Of a stretch of 64,000 nt of DNA, positions 11,311 through 23,989 are shown one piece after another; position 1 is the stretch's first letter; each line of letters starts with the position of its first letter. The stretch spans positions 1-64,000 of the forward strand of contig WTXD01000094.1 of NCBI GenBank assembly GCA_022496205.1, written 5' to 3'. A model generated the notes under the pieces. It searched no databases, had not been told where the DNA came from, and saw nothing but the letters and a program-made list of their open reading frames with translations. The DNA comes from Gloeopeniophorella convolvens. Its lineage: Eukaryota; Basidiomycota; Agaricomycetes; Russulales. A program made the position numbers and the translations under genes.

Positions 11311-12423
11311 ATGTTGTTCTGCGTCACTGCGGCTCTCACGCTCATCGGGCTCGCTCAAGCGGCTGTAATCACGAAACGGCAAGGCATCACGACGCTCTCA
11401 TCTTCACAGATCGAGGCATTCAAGCCGTTTTCGTTGTACGCAGCGGCTGCGTATTGTAATCCCTCTGCGACGCTCTCCTGGTCATGCGGAGGTTTGTACA
11501 AAGGGCTCTTCGACTTGACATCTGTTTGTCTGACTGTTCGCAACTGCAGATTTCTGTGAGGGAAACCCGAGTTTCCAACCGTTTGCATCTGGTGGGGACG
11601 GATCGGCCACCCAATTCTGTGCGTCTATTTCCTAAGAATAGTAGGCTCGCGCTAAAAAAAGTTTGTACCTATATAGGGTTCGTTGGATGGGATGCCAGCT
11701 TGAACTCGGTCATTGTGGCGCATCAAGGCACAAACCCGACCCAGTTGTAAGAATATGTTGATGTAGAAGGGTGATCGGAAATCACTGATGGTTTCCCTCA
11801 GCCTCGCAGATTTGACTGATGTTGACTTCTTCCTGGCAAATTTGGATTCGACTCTTTTCCCGGGTCTCTCTTCCTCCATACAGGTGCACAACGGATTCGC
11901 TGCGGAGCAAGCAAAGTATGGAATTCTAATACTGTAGAGAATTTATTCTAATGCCGCTCCTAGGACTGCAACGACTATCCTCTCTGCTGTCGAGACACTC
12001 CTTAGCCAACACGGATCCACCTCGGTGACGGTTACCGGCCACTCACTTGGGGCAGCTCTCGCGCTGCTCGATGCCGTCTATCTCCCGCTACACCTCCCGC
12101 AGGGAACCAGTGTGAAAATGATCGGATACGGCCTCCCGCGTGTCGGCAACCCTGCCTTTGCGGCCTACGTAGACGCGACCGCGCACGTGACGCACATCAA
12201 CAACGAGGAGGATCCCGTCCCGATCGTGCCCGGCCGCTTCCTCGGCTTCGCCCACCCGGCGGGCGAGGTACATATTCAGGACTCCCGGAAGTGGGTTTCA
12301 TGCCCCGGCGAGGACAACACATCCACGTCATGCACGGTCGGAGACGTGCCCAACGTGATTGAGAGTGACCTCGTCGATCACTTGGGTCCGTACGACGACA
12401 ACATTTTCATGGGCCTGTGTTGA
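11311..12423 (+). CDS. Secreted class 3 (fungal) lipase, complete
   Basis: Extracellular lipase. The signal peptide MLFCVTAALTLIGLAQAA is followed by a KR site. Exon 1 ends at 11491 after LSWSCGG; later exons give CEGNPSFQPFASGGDGS, FVGWDASLNSVIVAHQGTN, LADLTDVDFFLANLDSTLFPG and VHNGFAAEQAK. The large last exon carries the catalytic triad: Ser in VTGHSLGAAL, Asp in HINNEEDPVPIVP, His near the end in LVDHLGPYDDN. TGA is at 12421-12423. Four short introns. It is the full-length counterpart of the partial lipase at the window start, in opposite orientation, and the two enclose the FMP52-like and GH5 genes. The product is about 300 residues, usual for the family. Confidence 0.93.
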
Positions 12424-12648
12424 TGACTTGACGAGAACGAGACGAGTTGGGAACGCTTGGTTCTGTGTATTGTGACAATGCGCTTTTTTCTGTACTTGTA
12501 ACTTGTAATTATTAAAGCAAAGGATGCCTTGCGTGCGCTGTTCAGATACTTTGCAGGCACCCCAAGTCGAACCCACACAATATACCAGTGGAAATAAGTT
12601 ACACACCACGAATCTACTGCTTACCTGCCAGCGCGCCTCCGGCATCTG

Positions 12649-14311
12649 TTAGCTCCTCGCGTCATCGTCTCGCTCCAGTATTCGTCGGAGCAGCGTGCTT
12701 TGCGTGTCCATCGCTGCGCGGAGCTCCGCGAGTTGTGCGGCAAGCGCATCCTGCGACTCTGCGAGCTGGCGGTATGCTCCATCAAGCTCGCGCCCTGATG
12801 GCTCATCGAAGGTATTTGCTTGGGTGCGTAGGCGCGTGAGGAAGCGCGGCGTCTGTGGAGACTAAATGCAAGAGTCAACGCGAGCTGAACGGTGCAAATT
12901 CGAGGTTTCTACGTACATGTGCTGCAAGGTTGTAGGGTGTTTGCGGCGGTTGCCCACTTGTCATCTCGTTCCAGACAATGCTGAATTCGCGCCCGAGGAC
13001 GAAAGATGGCAGAGCGATCAAGAGCAGGCCAAAAACGAGCAGAGGCAGGGTGATGAGTCGCCCGAAGAACGAGCGCGGCGTAATTTCACCGTAGCCCACA
13101 GTGGAGATTGCTATATCAACAACTTAACATCGGGCCTTGCAACGGTCTTTGAGAAAGATACGCACTGACTATGACAAACCTGCGAGCGGGGAACGGTCAG
13201 GCGCGTCCCCAGATGGAATTCTAACGACGTACCAAGCAGCTGCTGGGATGGACTGTATGCCGTTCGCTGAGTCTGGATATATGGATGTAGCAAAGGATTA
13301 CTGACTGCAAACTGCGATGGATCACCGTCCGAGTTGATGAATGTCTCAAGCGTGTCATCCCAGGTGCCGCGCTCGATAAAATATCTAGATGCAATTGTGA
13401 GTCGAAGGACGCACATAAAAGGTATCAGCGTACAAGAGAGTGCTGAACACGACCACAACCATGATCACGAAGAAGCCGAGAGCAAGCAGGGCGTGTTGTG
13501 AGCGCCGGAACGAGAGGTACATAACCTCTATCGTTCTACAGGTACAATCGTGAGCACCAAGATAGGTAGCCGAGAAAAGGGTACTGCTCACAGAAGAAGG
13601 GTGTTGTTGTAACGGAATGGCCGGAAGACGCGAAGGAGCCGGAACGTGCGAAGGATGGAGAAGCGGAACAGCGTCGACTGAAGAAGAACGGTAAGTCAAT
13701 GAAGCTGATCAATCTTGGTGTCAAGTCAAGCTACGCACGGTATCCTTCTGCAGTGCGATCTCGATGTAGTAAGGCAGGATGGCGAGGAGGTCTATGATAC
13801 CGAAGAATGCTGCGGATTCGAATAGTGGTCAGCCTCGACTTTGCTATCGACGAAACTTTTCTGAGGACACACATCCAAACCAGTTGAAGAAGCTGGACCA
13901 CGAGAAGCTGGTCGCGACGCATCGTGCGACATACTCAACTGTGAAGAGGGCGACGACACTGGTCTCAAGTCCAAACCACATGCCGCCCGGGATGGAGTGG
14001 AAGGCAGGAACGGTCTCGAGGATGGTAACGAGGGCCGAGAATGCGATGAGCGCCGTCACGAAGACATGGATGAGGACGGCTGCGGGGGATGAGTTGGGTC
14101 TTTCGAGGAGGTTGTACAGGTCGCGTCGCCAGGCGGGTGTTATGGTAGCCTGGGTAGAGGGCGGCGGATCATCGTCGTTGTGCTCCGAAGTGTGCGAGGG
14201 CGATGGTCGGCGCGAAATCCCAGGTTGGTCGGTAAAGACATCTGGGAGATGTGTGCGCGAGTGGTTGAGGAAGGGGAGTGTGTCGAGGGGAATAGTTGAC
14301 GTGGTGGTCAT
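12649..14311 (-). CDS. Voltage-gated potassium channel (six-TM, Kv type)
   Basis: Plasma- or vacuolar-membrane K+ channel subunit. The start at 14311 gives a Pro/Ser/His-rich cytosolic N-terminus, then membrane segments including AAVLIHVFVTALIAFSALVTILE and GLETSVVALFTVEYVARC. S4 is RFSILRTFRLLRVFRPFR with an arginine every third position, the voltage sensor. S5 is ALLALGFFVIMVVVVFSTLLY, then the pore loop SIPAAAW, the selectivity filter TVGYGE, and S6 LPLLVFGLLLIALPSFVLG. The C-terminus is a coiled coil rich in Leu, Ala, Gln and Glu ending RDDDARS, with TAA at 12649-12651. A 14-nt microexon at 13166-13179 encodes the link between pore helix and filter. It shares a 55-bp divergent promoter region with COX23. 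Confidence 0.92.
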
Positions 14312-14366
14312 TGAAGGTCATTGAAGACGCTCTGCAGCTCCGACGACTTGTTCACCAACAACCATC
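14312..14366. promoter_or_regulatory. 55-bp divergent promoter region, Kv channel / COX23
   Basis: Only 55 bp separate the two start codons. Leaders must be very short or the transcripts overlap. No clear TATA on either strand. Confidence 0.6.
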
Positions 14367-14777
14367 ATGTCCGACTCACCCTTGCCCCGCGTGGTCACTC
14401 CAAAGGATTACAAGCAGACATTTCAGGTACTCAACCACAGATACCCCTCGCTGCCTTGCTGATATGATATATGCGTTCAGAAACGTTCTGTAACCTCGGA
14501 ATTCGCAGAGTGCGTATCCGAGTCGATGCTCGTCCCATCGGCGCACGCGTCTGACTGGTCCACCTCCTAGCCCATGTGAGGTGGCGTCCAAAGCATCCAT
14601 GGACTGTCTCAATCGCAACAACTATGATCGTGACAAGTGCCTAGACTTCTTCCAGGCCTACCGCGATTGTAAGAAGGCGTGGGTCTGTTCTACACCCTCC
14701 TTGTGTCGCACGCATTATGCTCACCCCTTCCCGAGATGGAGCAGCGTAAGGCAGACCGTCGCGCTGGGAAGTACTGA
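14367..14777 (+). CDS. COX23: COX23-like twin CX9C mitochondrial protein
   Basis: Small intermembrane-space protein of the CHCH family needed for cytochrome c oxidase assembly; it is imported by Mia40 oxidation. Exon 1 (14367-14426) reads MSDSPLPRVVTPKDYKQTFQ; exon 2 KRSVTSEFAD; exon 3 carries the twin CX9C motif, C-EVASKASMD-C and C-LDFFQAYRD-C, followed by KKAW; exon 4 is MEQRKADRRAGKY with TGA at 14775-14777. The cysteine spacing and the NNYDRDKC context fit COX23. Its 3' end faces the amidase 3' end about 70 bp away. Confidence 0.92.
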
Positions 14778-14847
14778 CGGTACACTTTTCTGCTGACAAT
14801 ATCGAGTCGTATCTGCTGAATGGTATAGCTATTATTGCATCTCATTA

Positions 14848-17104
14848 TCACGTCTCCCGCTTCGACCCCTGTGCTCCTGTCTGTTTCTCCGGCGACCAAA
14901 CGCCAGGCCCGAAATCGCGGGGTCCTAGAGCTTCATCGACGACGTGCATGATTGCCAAGACCTTCTCTTCATCCCACGGCCGTCCGACGATCTGCACGCC
15001 CACGGGCAGCCCGTGCATTGCCTTGGGATCATACTTTGCCTGGTCGCCGTAAAGTATCTTCTCGAGCATCGGCGAACCACCTCCTGGTGCATCGCGCCAC
15101 GCGTCGGACAACGCGTCGCGCTCCGCGTCGACACGTGTCACGGGGACTACGCCCACCGGAGAGTCCACAAGATTATATATCATCGTTGAGCCCGCCAGCG
15201 GCGAGAGTTGATCGGTTGTGTCGTGCGGGAGCGCCGGTGAGGCCTGGACTGGCGCGATCACTACGTCCAACGCAGGATTCGGTGCGTCCCAGAAATGGGC
15301 ACGCGTCTCTTGTTCGAAGGCGACTCTGTCCGCGACGCAGTCGTAGTACTCGCGCACGGTTTTGCGTCTTGAATGCCCGATGATCGAGGCGAAGATCTCG
15401 TCGCCGATGACCGTCCGGATGAACCATCTCGCAGACGCTTGCACGAAACCTGTGAATTATCTGTCAGGGGGCGCTGGTAGCAAGTATGATGTTTAGTCTT
15501 TACCAGGCATTCTGGGCCAAAGAGTCATGGTGCGCAGCGAAGATTCCTGTTATATGTTAGTGAGGGGCAGATGGCAGCCGATTTCCCGAGTATACGCACC
15601 ACCTTGTCTCGGCCAAGAGGCGATAGCCACTTTTCAAATCCATCTGCTGAGGTGAAGTCGGTGAAGAGGGCCGTAGCTCGAATCGCTAAAAGAAACCTGA
15701 GTCGTTCTATCAGACTCGTGCGACGGCATACGGAGACGCACCATCGGGCGATTCAATCTCGACACACTCGTGTCCAGCCTTGCGCAGGGCTGCAACTGTT
15801 TCCAGCACGGCCCTGTGAGTGGCAGGAGAACCCTTGATTACATTGTCTACACACATCAGCTAAGCAAAGTCTTCGTCGTCTGGACAAACGAGACGCACCG
15901 TTGAGGAAGTACCCGAAGCGTAGTTTCTTAGGAAGGGTCACATCGCGATATGGCACTGGTGCAGGGAAGTACCCGCGCCCGCTGCCGCGCTCTCCTATAA
16001 GGATGCGTGCCAAGCACTCGACGTCCGCGACTGAGCGGCCCATGGGGCCAGCGACAACGCGGATAGCCTCGAAGCCAGGGTTCGGCTCTACGAAACCAAC
16101 GCATACATTCGTGAGCACGTCGTAGCCCCAGAACTGCAGCTCGCCACGCACCGGAGGTCCCTTCATACGACACGCGTGCCTGCCCCGGCCTGAGCGCATA
16201 CAACCCACAATAGCCAGACGGGATGCGGATGCTCCCGCCGATGTCCGAACCAATGCCGAGCGCCGCGCCATCTGTCGCGAGCAGCGCACCTTCGCCGCCT
16301 GACGAGCCGCCTGGGGTGTGAGCGGCCGACCACGGGTTGAGCGTGGGGCCCCAGAGTGGGTTCGAATTCTCGAATGAGATCAGCGTCTGCGGGACGTTTG
16401 TCTTCACGATGGGTATGGCGCCGGCAGCGCGTACGGCGGTGACAACCTGTGTAAGAGCGCCCATTACGCAAAGTTAGATGAGATGTGCACGTTAAGGAGA
16501 CGCAAACGTACGACTGCATCATCCTTTGCTGGTTTATGTGCCCACTGCGTGAACCCGATCGTGTTATCGACGCCTGCTATGTGGACTGACCATTGGCATG
16601 TGAGTCACAGTCTACGCTTGAGGCGTTCTATGGGGACGTACATTGATCCTTAATGCTCATGGGGACGCCGTGAAGCGGCCCCTTCAGCTTCCCCGTCTCC
16701 GCAAATTCGGCATCGAGCTTGCGTGCCTCTTCGCGTGCTTGTTCGATCAATACTGTCCTACACGTGAGTCAATAGGCCAGATGGAGGGCGCGACAGTAGC
16801 CACCTTCTGTCAGACAGTTAGTTGCTTCCTGCGCTTGGGCAGCGCGGGCCAGGTAGGCTTCAACCACGTCGGAGGCAGTCCAGGTGCCCGCTTGGATGTT
16901 CTTCACGATCTGGGTCGCTACGAGCCAATTAGTCAACTGCAAGTGAGGCGCAGCATGAAGGAGACGCGACACACCAGACGCGTTGAGGTATGTTTGGTGC
17001 TTTTCCGCAGAGAAGGCTGGCGCCTTGGCAAGTGCATCGGCGCGCTGAGCAAGCTTCAAGTCGATGCTATCGTAGTAGGATTGGGGAGCACCGAAGGGCC
17101 ACAT
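14848..17104 (-). CDS. Amidase signature family enzyme, tandem copy A
   Basis: Fungal amidase of the Ser-cisSer-Lys class, hydrolysing an amide of unknown substrate (acetamidase or fatty-acid-amide-hydrolase-like). The start at 17104 (MWPFGAPQSYY) is shared with copy B. Motifs in order: TASDVVEAYLARAAQAQEATNCLTE; PLHGVPMSIKD with the catalytic Lys; IAGVDNTIGFTQWAHKP; VKTNVPQTLISFENSNPLWG; TPGGSSGGEGALLATDG with the cis-Ser; GIGSDIGGSIRIPSGYCGLY with the nucleophile Ser; GPMGRSVADVECLARILIG; and a C-terminal HGLPVGVQIVGRPWDEEKVLAIM. About eight short GT-AG introns restore one frame throughout; I found no stop. A TATA box lies about 47 nt upstream. No signal peptide is evident, so it is likely cytosolic. 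Confidence 0.92.
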
Positions 17105-17634
17105 TGTATTGGGGATGGAAGTTTGCGCCAGGCTTACACACCACCTGCTTATATACCTGTTTGCGAACTGCGTATAAGTGATAACCGCTGCGCCATGCAC
17201 ACATACGGTATGGACAGCAAAAAGAAGAAACAGATGCAATGTGCATCCGGACCGAGGTATACTCTCCCCACCCGGCCATCCCACCGACCGGCTGGCTAAA
17301 TCACTAGCTGATCGGCTATACCCACAGTCCAGCACCTGAATGACGGCAAGAGGAGACCCGTAGCCATCGTGACTCCAGAGGATACTATACAACTCCAAGA
17401 CGTAGGCTTAAAGCGGTCATCACCGTCGGGAGCCTCCGACGCAGACTTGCCTTCGGGGATCCCGTCGGCGCCACTCAACAGGTTCATACAGGCTGAACAC
17501 ATCCCGGTCGCGAGATGGACCACTGACGACTCAAAACCAGGCCGTCCCGCGAGAACGTATGCGTTTCGGATGGACCCATATCTCTATTGACCGTCATATC
17601 CTCCATCTAGTATCGAACGGTTAGTACAGTGTAC
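17105..17634. other. Amidase A promoter and amidase B 3' region
   Basis: Spacer of about 530 bp between the tandem amidases. No additional gene is recognised. Confidence 0.6.
17149..17157 (-). promoter_or_regulatory. TATA box of amidase copy A
   Basis: The minus strand reads TATATAAG about 47 nt before the ATG. Amidase B has an equivalent element at nearly the same distance. Confidence 0.55.
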
Positions 17635-19893
17635 CTACCGTAACTGCGTTAACCCTTCTGCTTCTGTCTGTTCCTCTGGTGTCCAAACGCCAGGTCCGAA
17701 TGCGTGCGATCCAAGAGCCCGATCGATGACGTGCATAATCGCCAAGATTTTCTCCTCATCCCAGGGTCGTCCAACGATCTGCACGCCCACTGGCAGACCG
17801 TGCATTGCCTTGACGTCGTACAATCCCTGGGTTCCATAGAGTATCCCCTCGAGGATCTTCGAGCCGTTTCCCGGTGCGTCGCGCCACTCGTCGGACAACG
17901 CGTCGCGCGCCGCGTCGACGCGTGTCACGGGGACTACGCCCACTGGAGAGTCCACGACATTGTATAGCAGCGTTGAGGCCGCCAGCGGTACGAGCCGATC
18001 GCATCCGCCGTGCGGGATCGCTGGTACGGCCTGAATTGGCGCGAGTACCGCGTCAAGGGTGAGGTCATGCGCGCCCCAGAGCGAGGTACGCGTCTCTTGT
18101 TCGAAGGCAATCTTGTTCGCGACGTAGTCGTAGTATTCGCGCACGGTTTTGCGATACGAATGAGCGAGGAGCGAGGCAAAGGTGTTATCGCCAATGAACG
18201 TGCGGATCAGCCATTGTGCTGACACTCGCACGAAGTCTGTGAACTATCCATCAGAGGGCACTGGTAGCATGTACAACGCCAGGTGCTTACCGGGCAGACG
18301 GGGCCCAAGTGTGACGAGGAAAAGTGCGGATTCCTGTCATATACTAGTGAGGGGCAGATAAGACCGAACGTCCAAGCATACGCACCCTCTTGTCTGGGCC
18401 AAGGTGGGATAGCAACTTGTCGTATCCATCTGCGGAGGTGATACCAGAGAATAGCTGCGCGGCCCGCGCGGCTGATGCGGACTCAGTGTTTCTGCCAGAC
18501 TTGCGTGACGGAATGTGTAGACGCACAATCAGGCGATTCGACCTCGACACAATCGTGTCCAGCCTTGCGCAGTGCCTCGACTGTTTCCAACACGGCCCTG
18601 TGACAGGCAGGAGAACCTTTGACCACATTGTCTACGCCCGCCAGCTCAGCAAGCCCGTCGTCGCCTTGGCAAACGAGACGCACCATTGAGGTAGTATCCG
18701 AAGCGCAGTTTCTCAGGAAGGGTCACGTCGCGATATGGTACTGGGGCAGGGAAATATCCAAGTCCGCTGCCGCGCTCTCCTATAAGGACACGAGCCAAGC
18801 ACTCGACGTCCGCGACTGAGCGGCCCATGGGGCCAGCGACGGCACGGACAGCCTCAAAGCCAGGGTTCGGCCCTACAAAGCCAACGCATACACTCGTGAG
18901 CACATCCCGGCCCTAGGACTGCGGCGCGCCACGCACCGGAGGTCCCTTCATACGACACGCGCGCCTGCCCTGGCTTGAGCGCATACAACCCACAGTAGCC
19001 CGACGGAATGCGGATGCTCCCGCCGACATCCGAACCGACGCCAAGCGCTGCGCCATCTGTCGCGAGCAGCGCGCCCTCGCCGCCTGACGAGCCACCAGCG
19101 GTGTGAGCGGCTGACCATGGATTGAGTGTGCGGCCCCAGAGCGGGTTCGAGCTTTCAAACGCGAGCAGCGTCTGTGGGATGTTCGTCTTGGCGATGGGGA
19201 TGGCGCCGGCGGCGCGAAGGGTTGTGATGATCTGCGTAGGAGCGCACGGGGGTCACGGCAAGTTGAAGGTGGAGTTTGGACAGTAGGAAACAAGGACGTA
19301 CTATTGAATCACTCTCCGCTGGTTTATTTGCCCACTGTGTGTACCCGATAGTGCTGTCGAAGCCTGCTACATTGACTGCATGCCATGTCAGTCGAAGTTG
19401 ATACTCGAGGTACCCGATGGGAGCGTACACTGATCCTTGACACTGACTGGAACACCATGAAGTACCCCCCTCAGCTTGCCCGTCTCTGCAAACTCGGCGT
19501 CAAGTTTGCGTGCCTCTTCGCGTGCTTGCTCGAAGAACACTGTGCTACACGTCAGTCAACAGGTTGAATGGAGAGCCGAAAGTAGGCACCTTCTGTCAGA
19601 CAGTTAGTCGCTTCTTGCGCTTGCACGGCGCGGGCCAGGTACGCTTCAAGCACGTCGGAGGCAGTCCATGTGCCCACTTGAATACTCGTCACGATCTGAG
19701 TTGCTGCGGGCCATTCGGTCGGCTGCCAGTGAGGGGCAGTGAGAGGAGAACATGACACACCAGATGCGTTGAGGTAAACCTGGTGCTTCTCCGTGGAGAA
19801 CTTGGCTGGTGCCTTGGAAATCGCATCGGCACGCTGATTGCGCTTCGAGTTGATGGTGTTGTAGTAGGATTGGGGAGCACCGAAGGGCCACAT
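17635..19893 (-). CDS. Amidase signature family enzyme, tandem copy B
   Basis: Close paralogue of copy A with the same start motif (MWPFGAPQSYYNTIN), intron positions and catalytic motifs: Lys in LHGVPVSVKD, the cis-Ser in TAGGSSGGEGALLATDG, the nucleophile Ser in GVGSDVGGSIRIP. Then GPMGRSVADVECLARVLIG, DNVVKGSPACHRAVLETVE and HGLPVGVQIVGRPWDEEKILAIM; it ends EEQTEAEGLTQLR at 17635. Small differences (Thr/Pro to Thr/Ala before GGSS, Ile to Val near the nucleophile) leave the active site complete. The reading frame is intact through all introns. Head-to-tail placement, equal size and shared TATA context indicate a local duplication. Confidence 0.92.
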
Positions 19894-20499
19894 CGCGCTG
19901 GAGGAATTGGTGGTTCGCGTCAGTTTCGCATGCCGTCTATTTATATGCGTGTTGACGAACGGACCATAGTGACTACTGTTGTGTTACGCACATACATGGT
20001 ACCGAGAACAAAGCAGATGCGATGTGCGTCAGGACCGACTTACGTACTACTCTCTTCGCTCCGGCATCTCACCAACCGGTTACTCATCCAACTCTCCCGC
20101 TCAACTCCTACCGACCAACTGACCCTCAGCACAACAACTGGTTTATGAAGAAAAGGAGACACGTTCCCATCGCGCCTTCACGACATTGCGGAAACAGCAT
20201 CACATACCCCCAAGACTATACTTTATATACTGGTCGCCGCCATTGGGAGCCACTGACGTCGTATGCACAGACAGACCTTCGGAAATCTCTCGGACCACAC
20301 AACCATATACAAGGTCGTGAACAACAAGCGCATTGCTGAAGGTGACACGACGCAGTGAAAGCACCCAGAATAGATACATTATGGTGACGCAAGTGACGCA
20401 ATGACGGGAGCACGAAGAAAACACTGCAGGTGCGGAGATACGAGGGGAGACCCACAAAGCTGAAGCAGACGTTTCGACAGTCCTTCGAGGGCCCTGCGT
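19894..20499. other. Intergenic: amidase B promoter and U2AF 3' side
   Basis: About 600 bp. Open frames here have no recognisable motif; no RNA gene is visible. Confidence 0.6.
19937..19950 (-). promoter_or_regulatory. TATA box of amidase copy B
   Basis: The minus strand reads CGCATATAAATAG about 45 nt upstream of the ATG at 19893, at almost the same spacing as in copy A. Confidence 0.55.
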
Positions 20500-22640
<2,141 letters not shown>

Positions 22641-22818
22641 GTTGGAGCGGTCCAAAGGCAAGTTGATGACAGGGACCCAGGGCACTCCAGATCTGGCTCA
22701 CGGGAGGCTAAAGCCCCCGGTCACCACCAACTGCCTGCCTTCCGCTTTCGGAACGGTCTTCGACTCCACCACCGTTACGCAGCACGCAGCAGCTAGCTTG
22801 TACTTTGCTCCTATCCCA
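22641..22818. promoter_or_regulatory. Divergent promoter region, U2AF large subunit / FIS1
   Basis: Start codons lie 178 bp apart on opposite strands, so both promoters must fit here. No obvious TATA, as is common for housekeeping genes. Confidence 0.55.
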
Positions 22819-23509
22819 ATGACGACTGCAGATGTCCCATACGCAGCTGATGCAGAGGTGTCCCTCACTTTTGACGAACTTCAGGTATGCCTCTTTCGCA
22901 GCCTGCGCCAACTGTCCCGATCATAGGCTTACCAGGACCTACGGCCACACTAGGTCCTCCGCGTACAGTACGAGAAGGAGTTGGCGCAGTCGCACGTAAC
23001 CACACAGACCAAGTTCAACTATGCATGGGGCTTGGTGAAGAGCCCCGTCCGAGAGCACCAGGTGGAGGGTGTTCAGCTCCTTGCAGGTGTGGCCCCCGTC
23101 CCCGTGCTCACAGGGTTACTCACATAGCCAGTAGATATTTACCGCACGGAACCCAAGCGGAGACGAGAATGTCTGTATTACTTAGCTCTGGGTCACTATA
23201 AGATGGGGAATTTCGAAGAGGCGAAGAGCTTCAACTGTGAGTATTGCCTCGCGTCCCCCCTCTTCGTGCCTAACGTCAAGTTGCAGCCCGTCTCCTAGAG
23301 CGGGAGCCAACAAACATGCAAGCTCAGTCCCTCGACTCACTCATTGATACAGCTGTCAAGCGCGGTGAGTCGTATGACCCACTTGATCCTACCCCTGACC
23401 ATTCACTCAAATGCACAGAGGGTTACATCGGCATGGCTATCGCTGGTGGTGCCGCGCCGTAGGCACGCTTCTCCTCGCAGGTCTGATCCGCCGTGCCGCG
23501 CGCAAGTGA
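22819..23509 (+). CDS. FIS1: Mitochondrial fission 1 protein, with a 3' frameshift
   Basis: Tail-anchored outer-membrane TPR protein that recruits the fission machinery. Exon 1 (22819-22884) [22 protein letters not shown]; exon 2 (22954-23086) [20 protein letters not shown] and [10 protein letters not shown]; exon 3 from 23135 [20 protein letters not shown]; exon 4 from 23287 [20 protein letters not shown]; exon 5 from 23419 [11 protein letters not shown]. In exon 5 the frame meets TAG at 23460-23462; one extra base at about 23451-23458 would restore the usual hydrophobic tail [16 protein letters not shown] with TGA at 23507-23509. As written, the membrane anchor is lost. An alternative acceptor 2 nt downstream also reaches the normal stop but changes the first half of the anchor. 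A sequencing or assembly error is likeliest. Confidence 0.88.
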
Positions 23510-23985
23510 TGCACTCACGATCTATCTTATGCTTATCGCACACGCTCTGTTCCTCGCTTCGCCAGCTCAATACCTATCGCCATCGTCATTCTCGCTATCC
23601 TAAACAATGTCATGAAACTTAGGTTCCTTTTTCTTGGATGTATCAGTCAGACTGATGCCGGAAGTGGTCGCGACAGCACGCCAGGTACAATCTCGCTTGG
23701 TAGGCTGGTGGTGTTATGTGATGGTCGGTCTGAAAGATGACACCAATCGTTCTGAACTGATAGGTGGATCTTGGGTTGCGAACCTTTCGAGATTATGTGG
23801 TCGAAGCCAGATGACCAGGCATCACTGGCGCGGAGAGGTCCTCTGTAAATGGACATGCATAGCATGAACGTGATGTGCCGTGTGCGTTCCAATGATAGTG
23901 TGCACACCATCAATGAATTCGCATTTATCATCAAGACGATACAATGATATGAAACCCTAACTCTGAAAAGCGGAGCCATTGAAGA
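23510..23985. other. Spacer between FIS1 and the secreted-protein gene
   Basis: No gene recognised. It may contain the 3' end of the minus-strand gene at 24-25 kb, whose last exon I cannot fix. Confidence 0.4.
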
Positions 23986-23989
23986 TGTC

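Noticed and set aside
13779..14324. 181-codon plus-strand frame
   Set aside because: Complement of the potassium-channel N-terminal exon, which has membrane segments and a consistent gene model.
22885..22953. In-frame TAG just after FIS1 exon 1
   Set aside because: An acceptor at CACACTAG (22953) removes it and joins DELQ to VLRVQYEK in phase.
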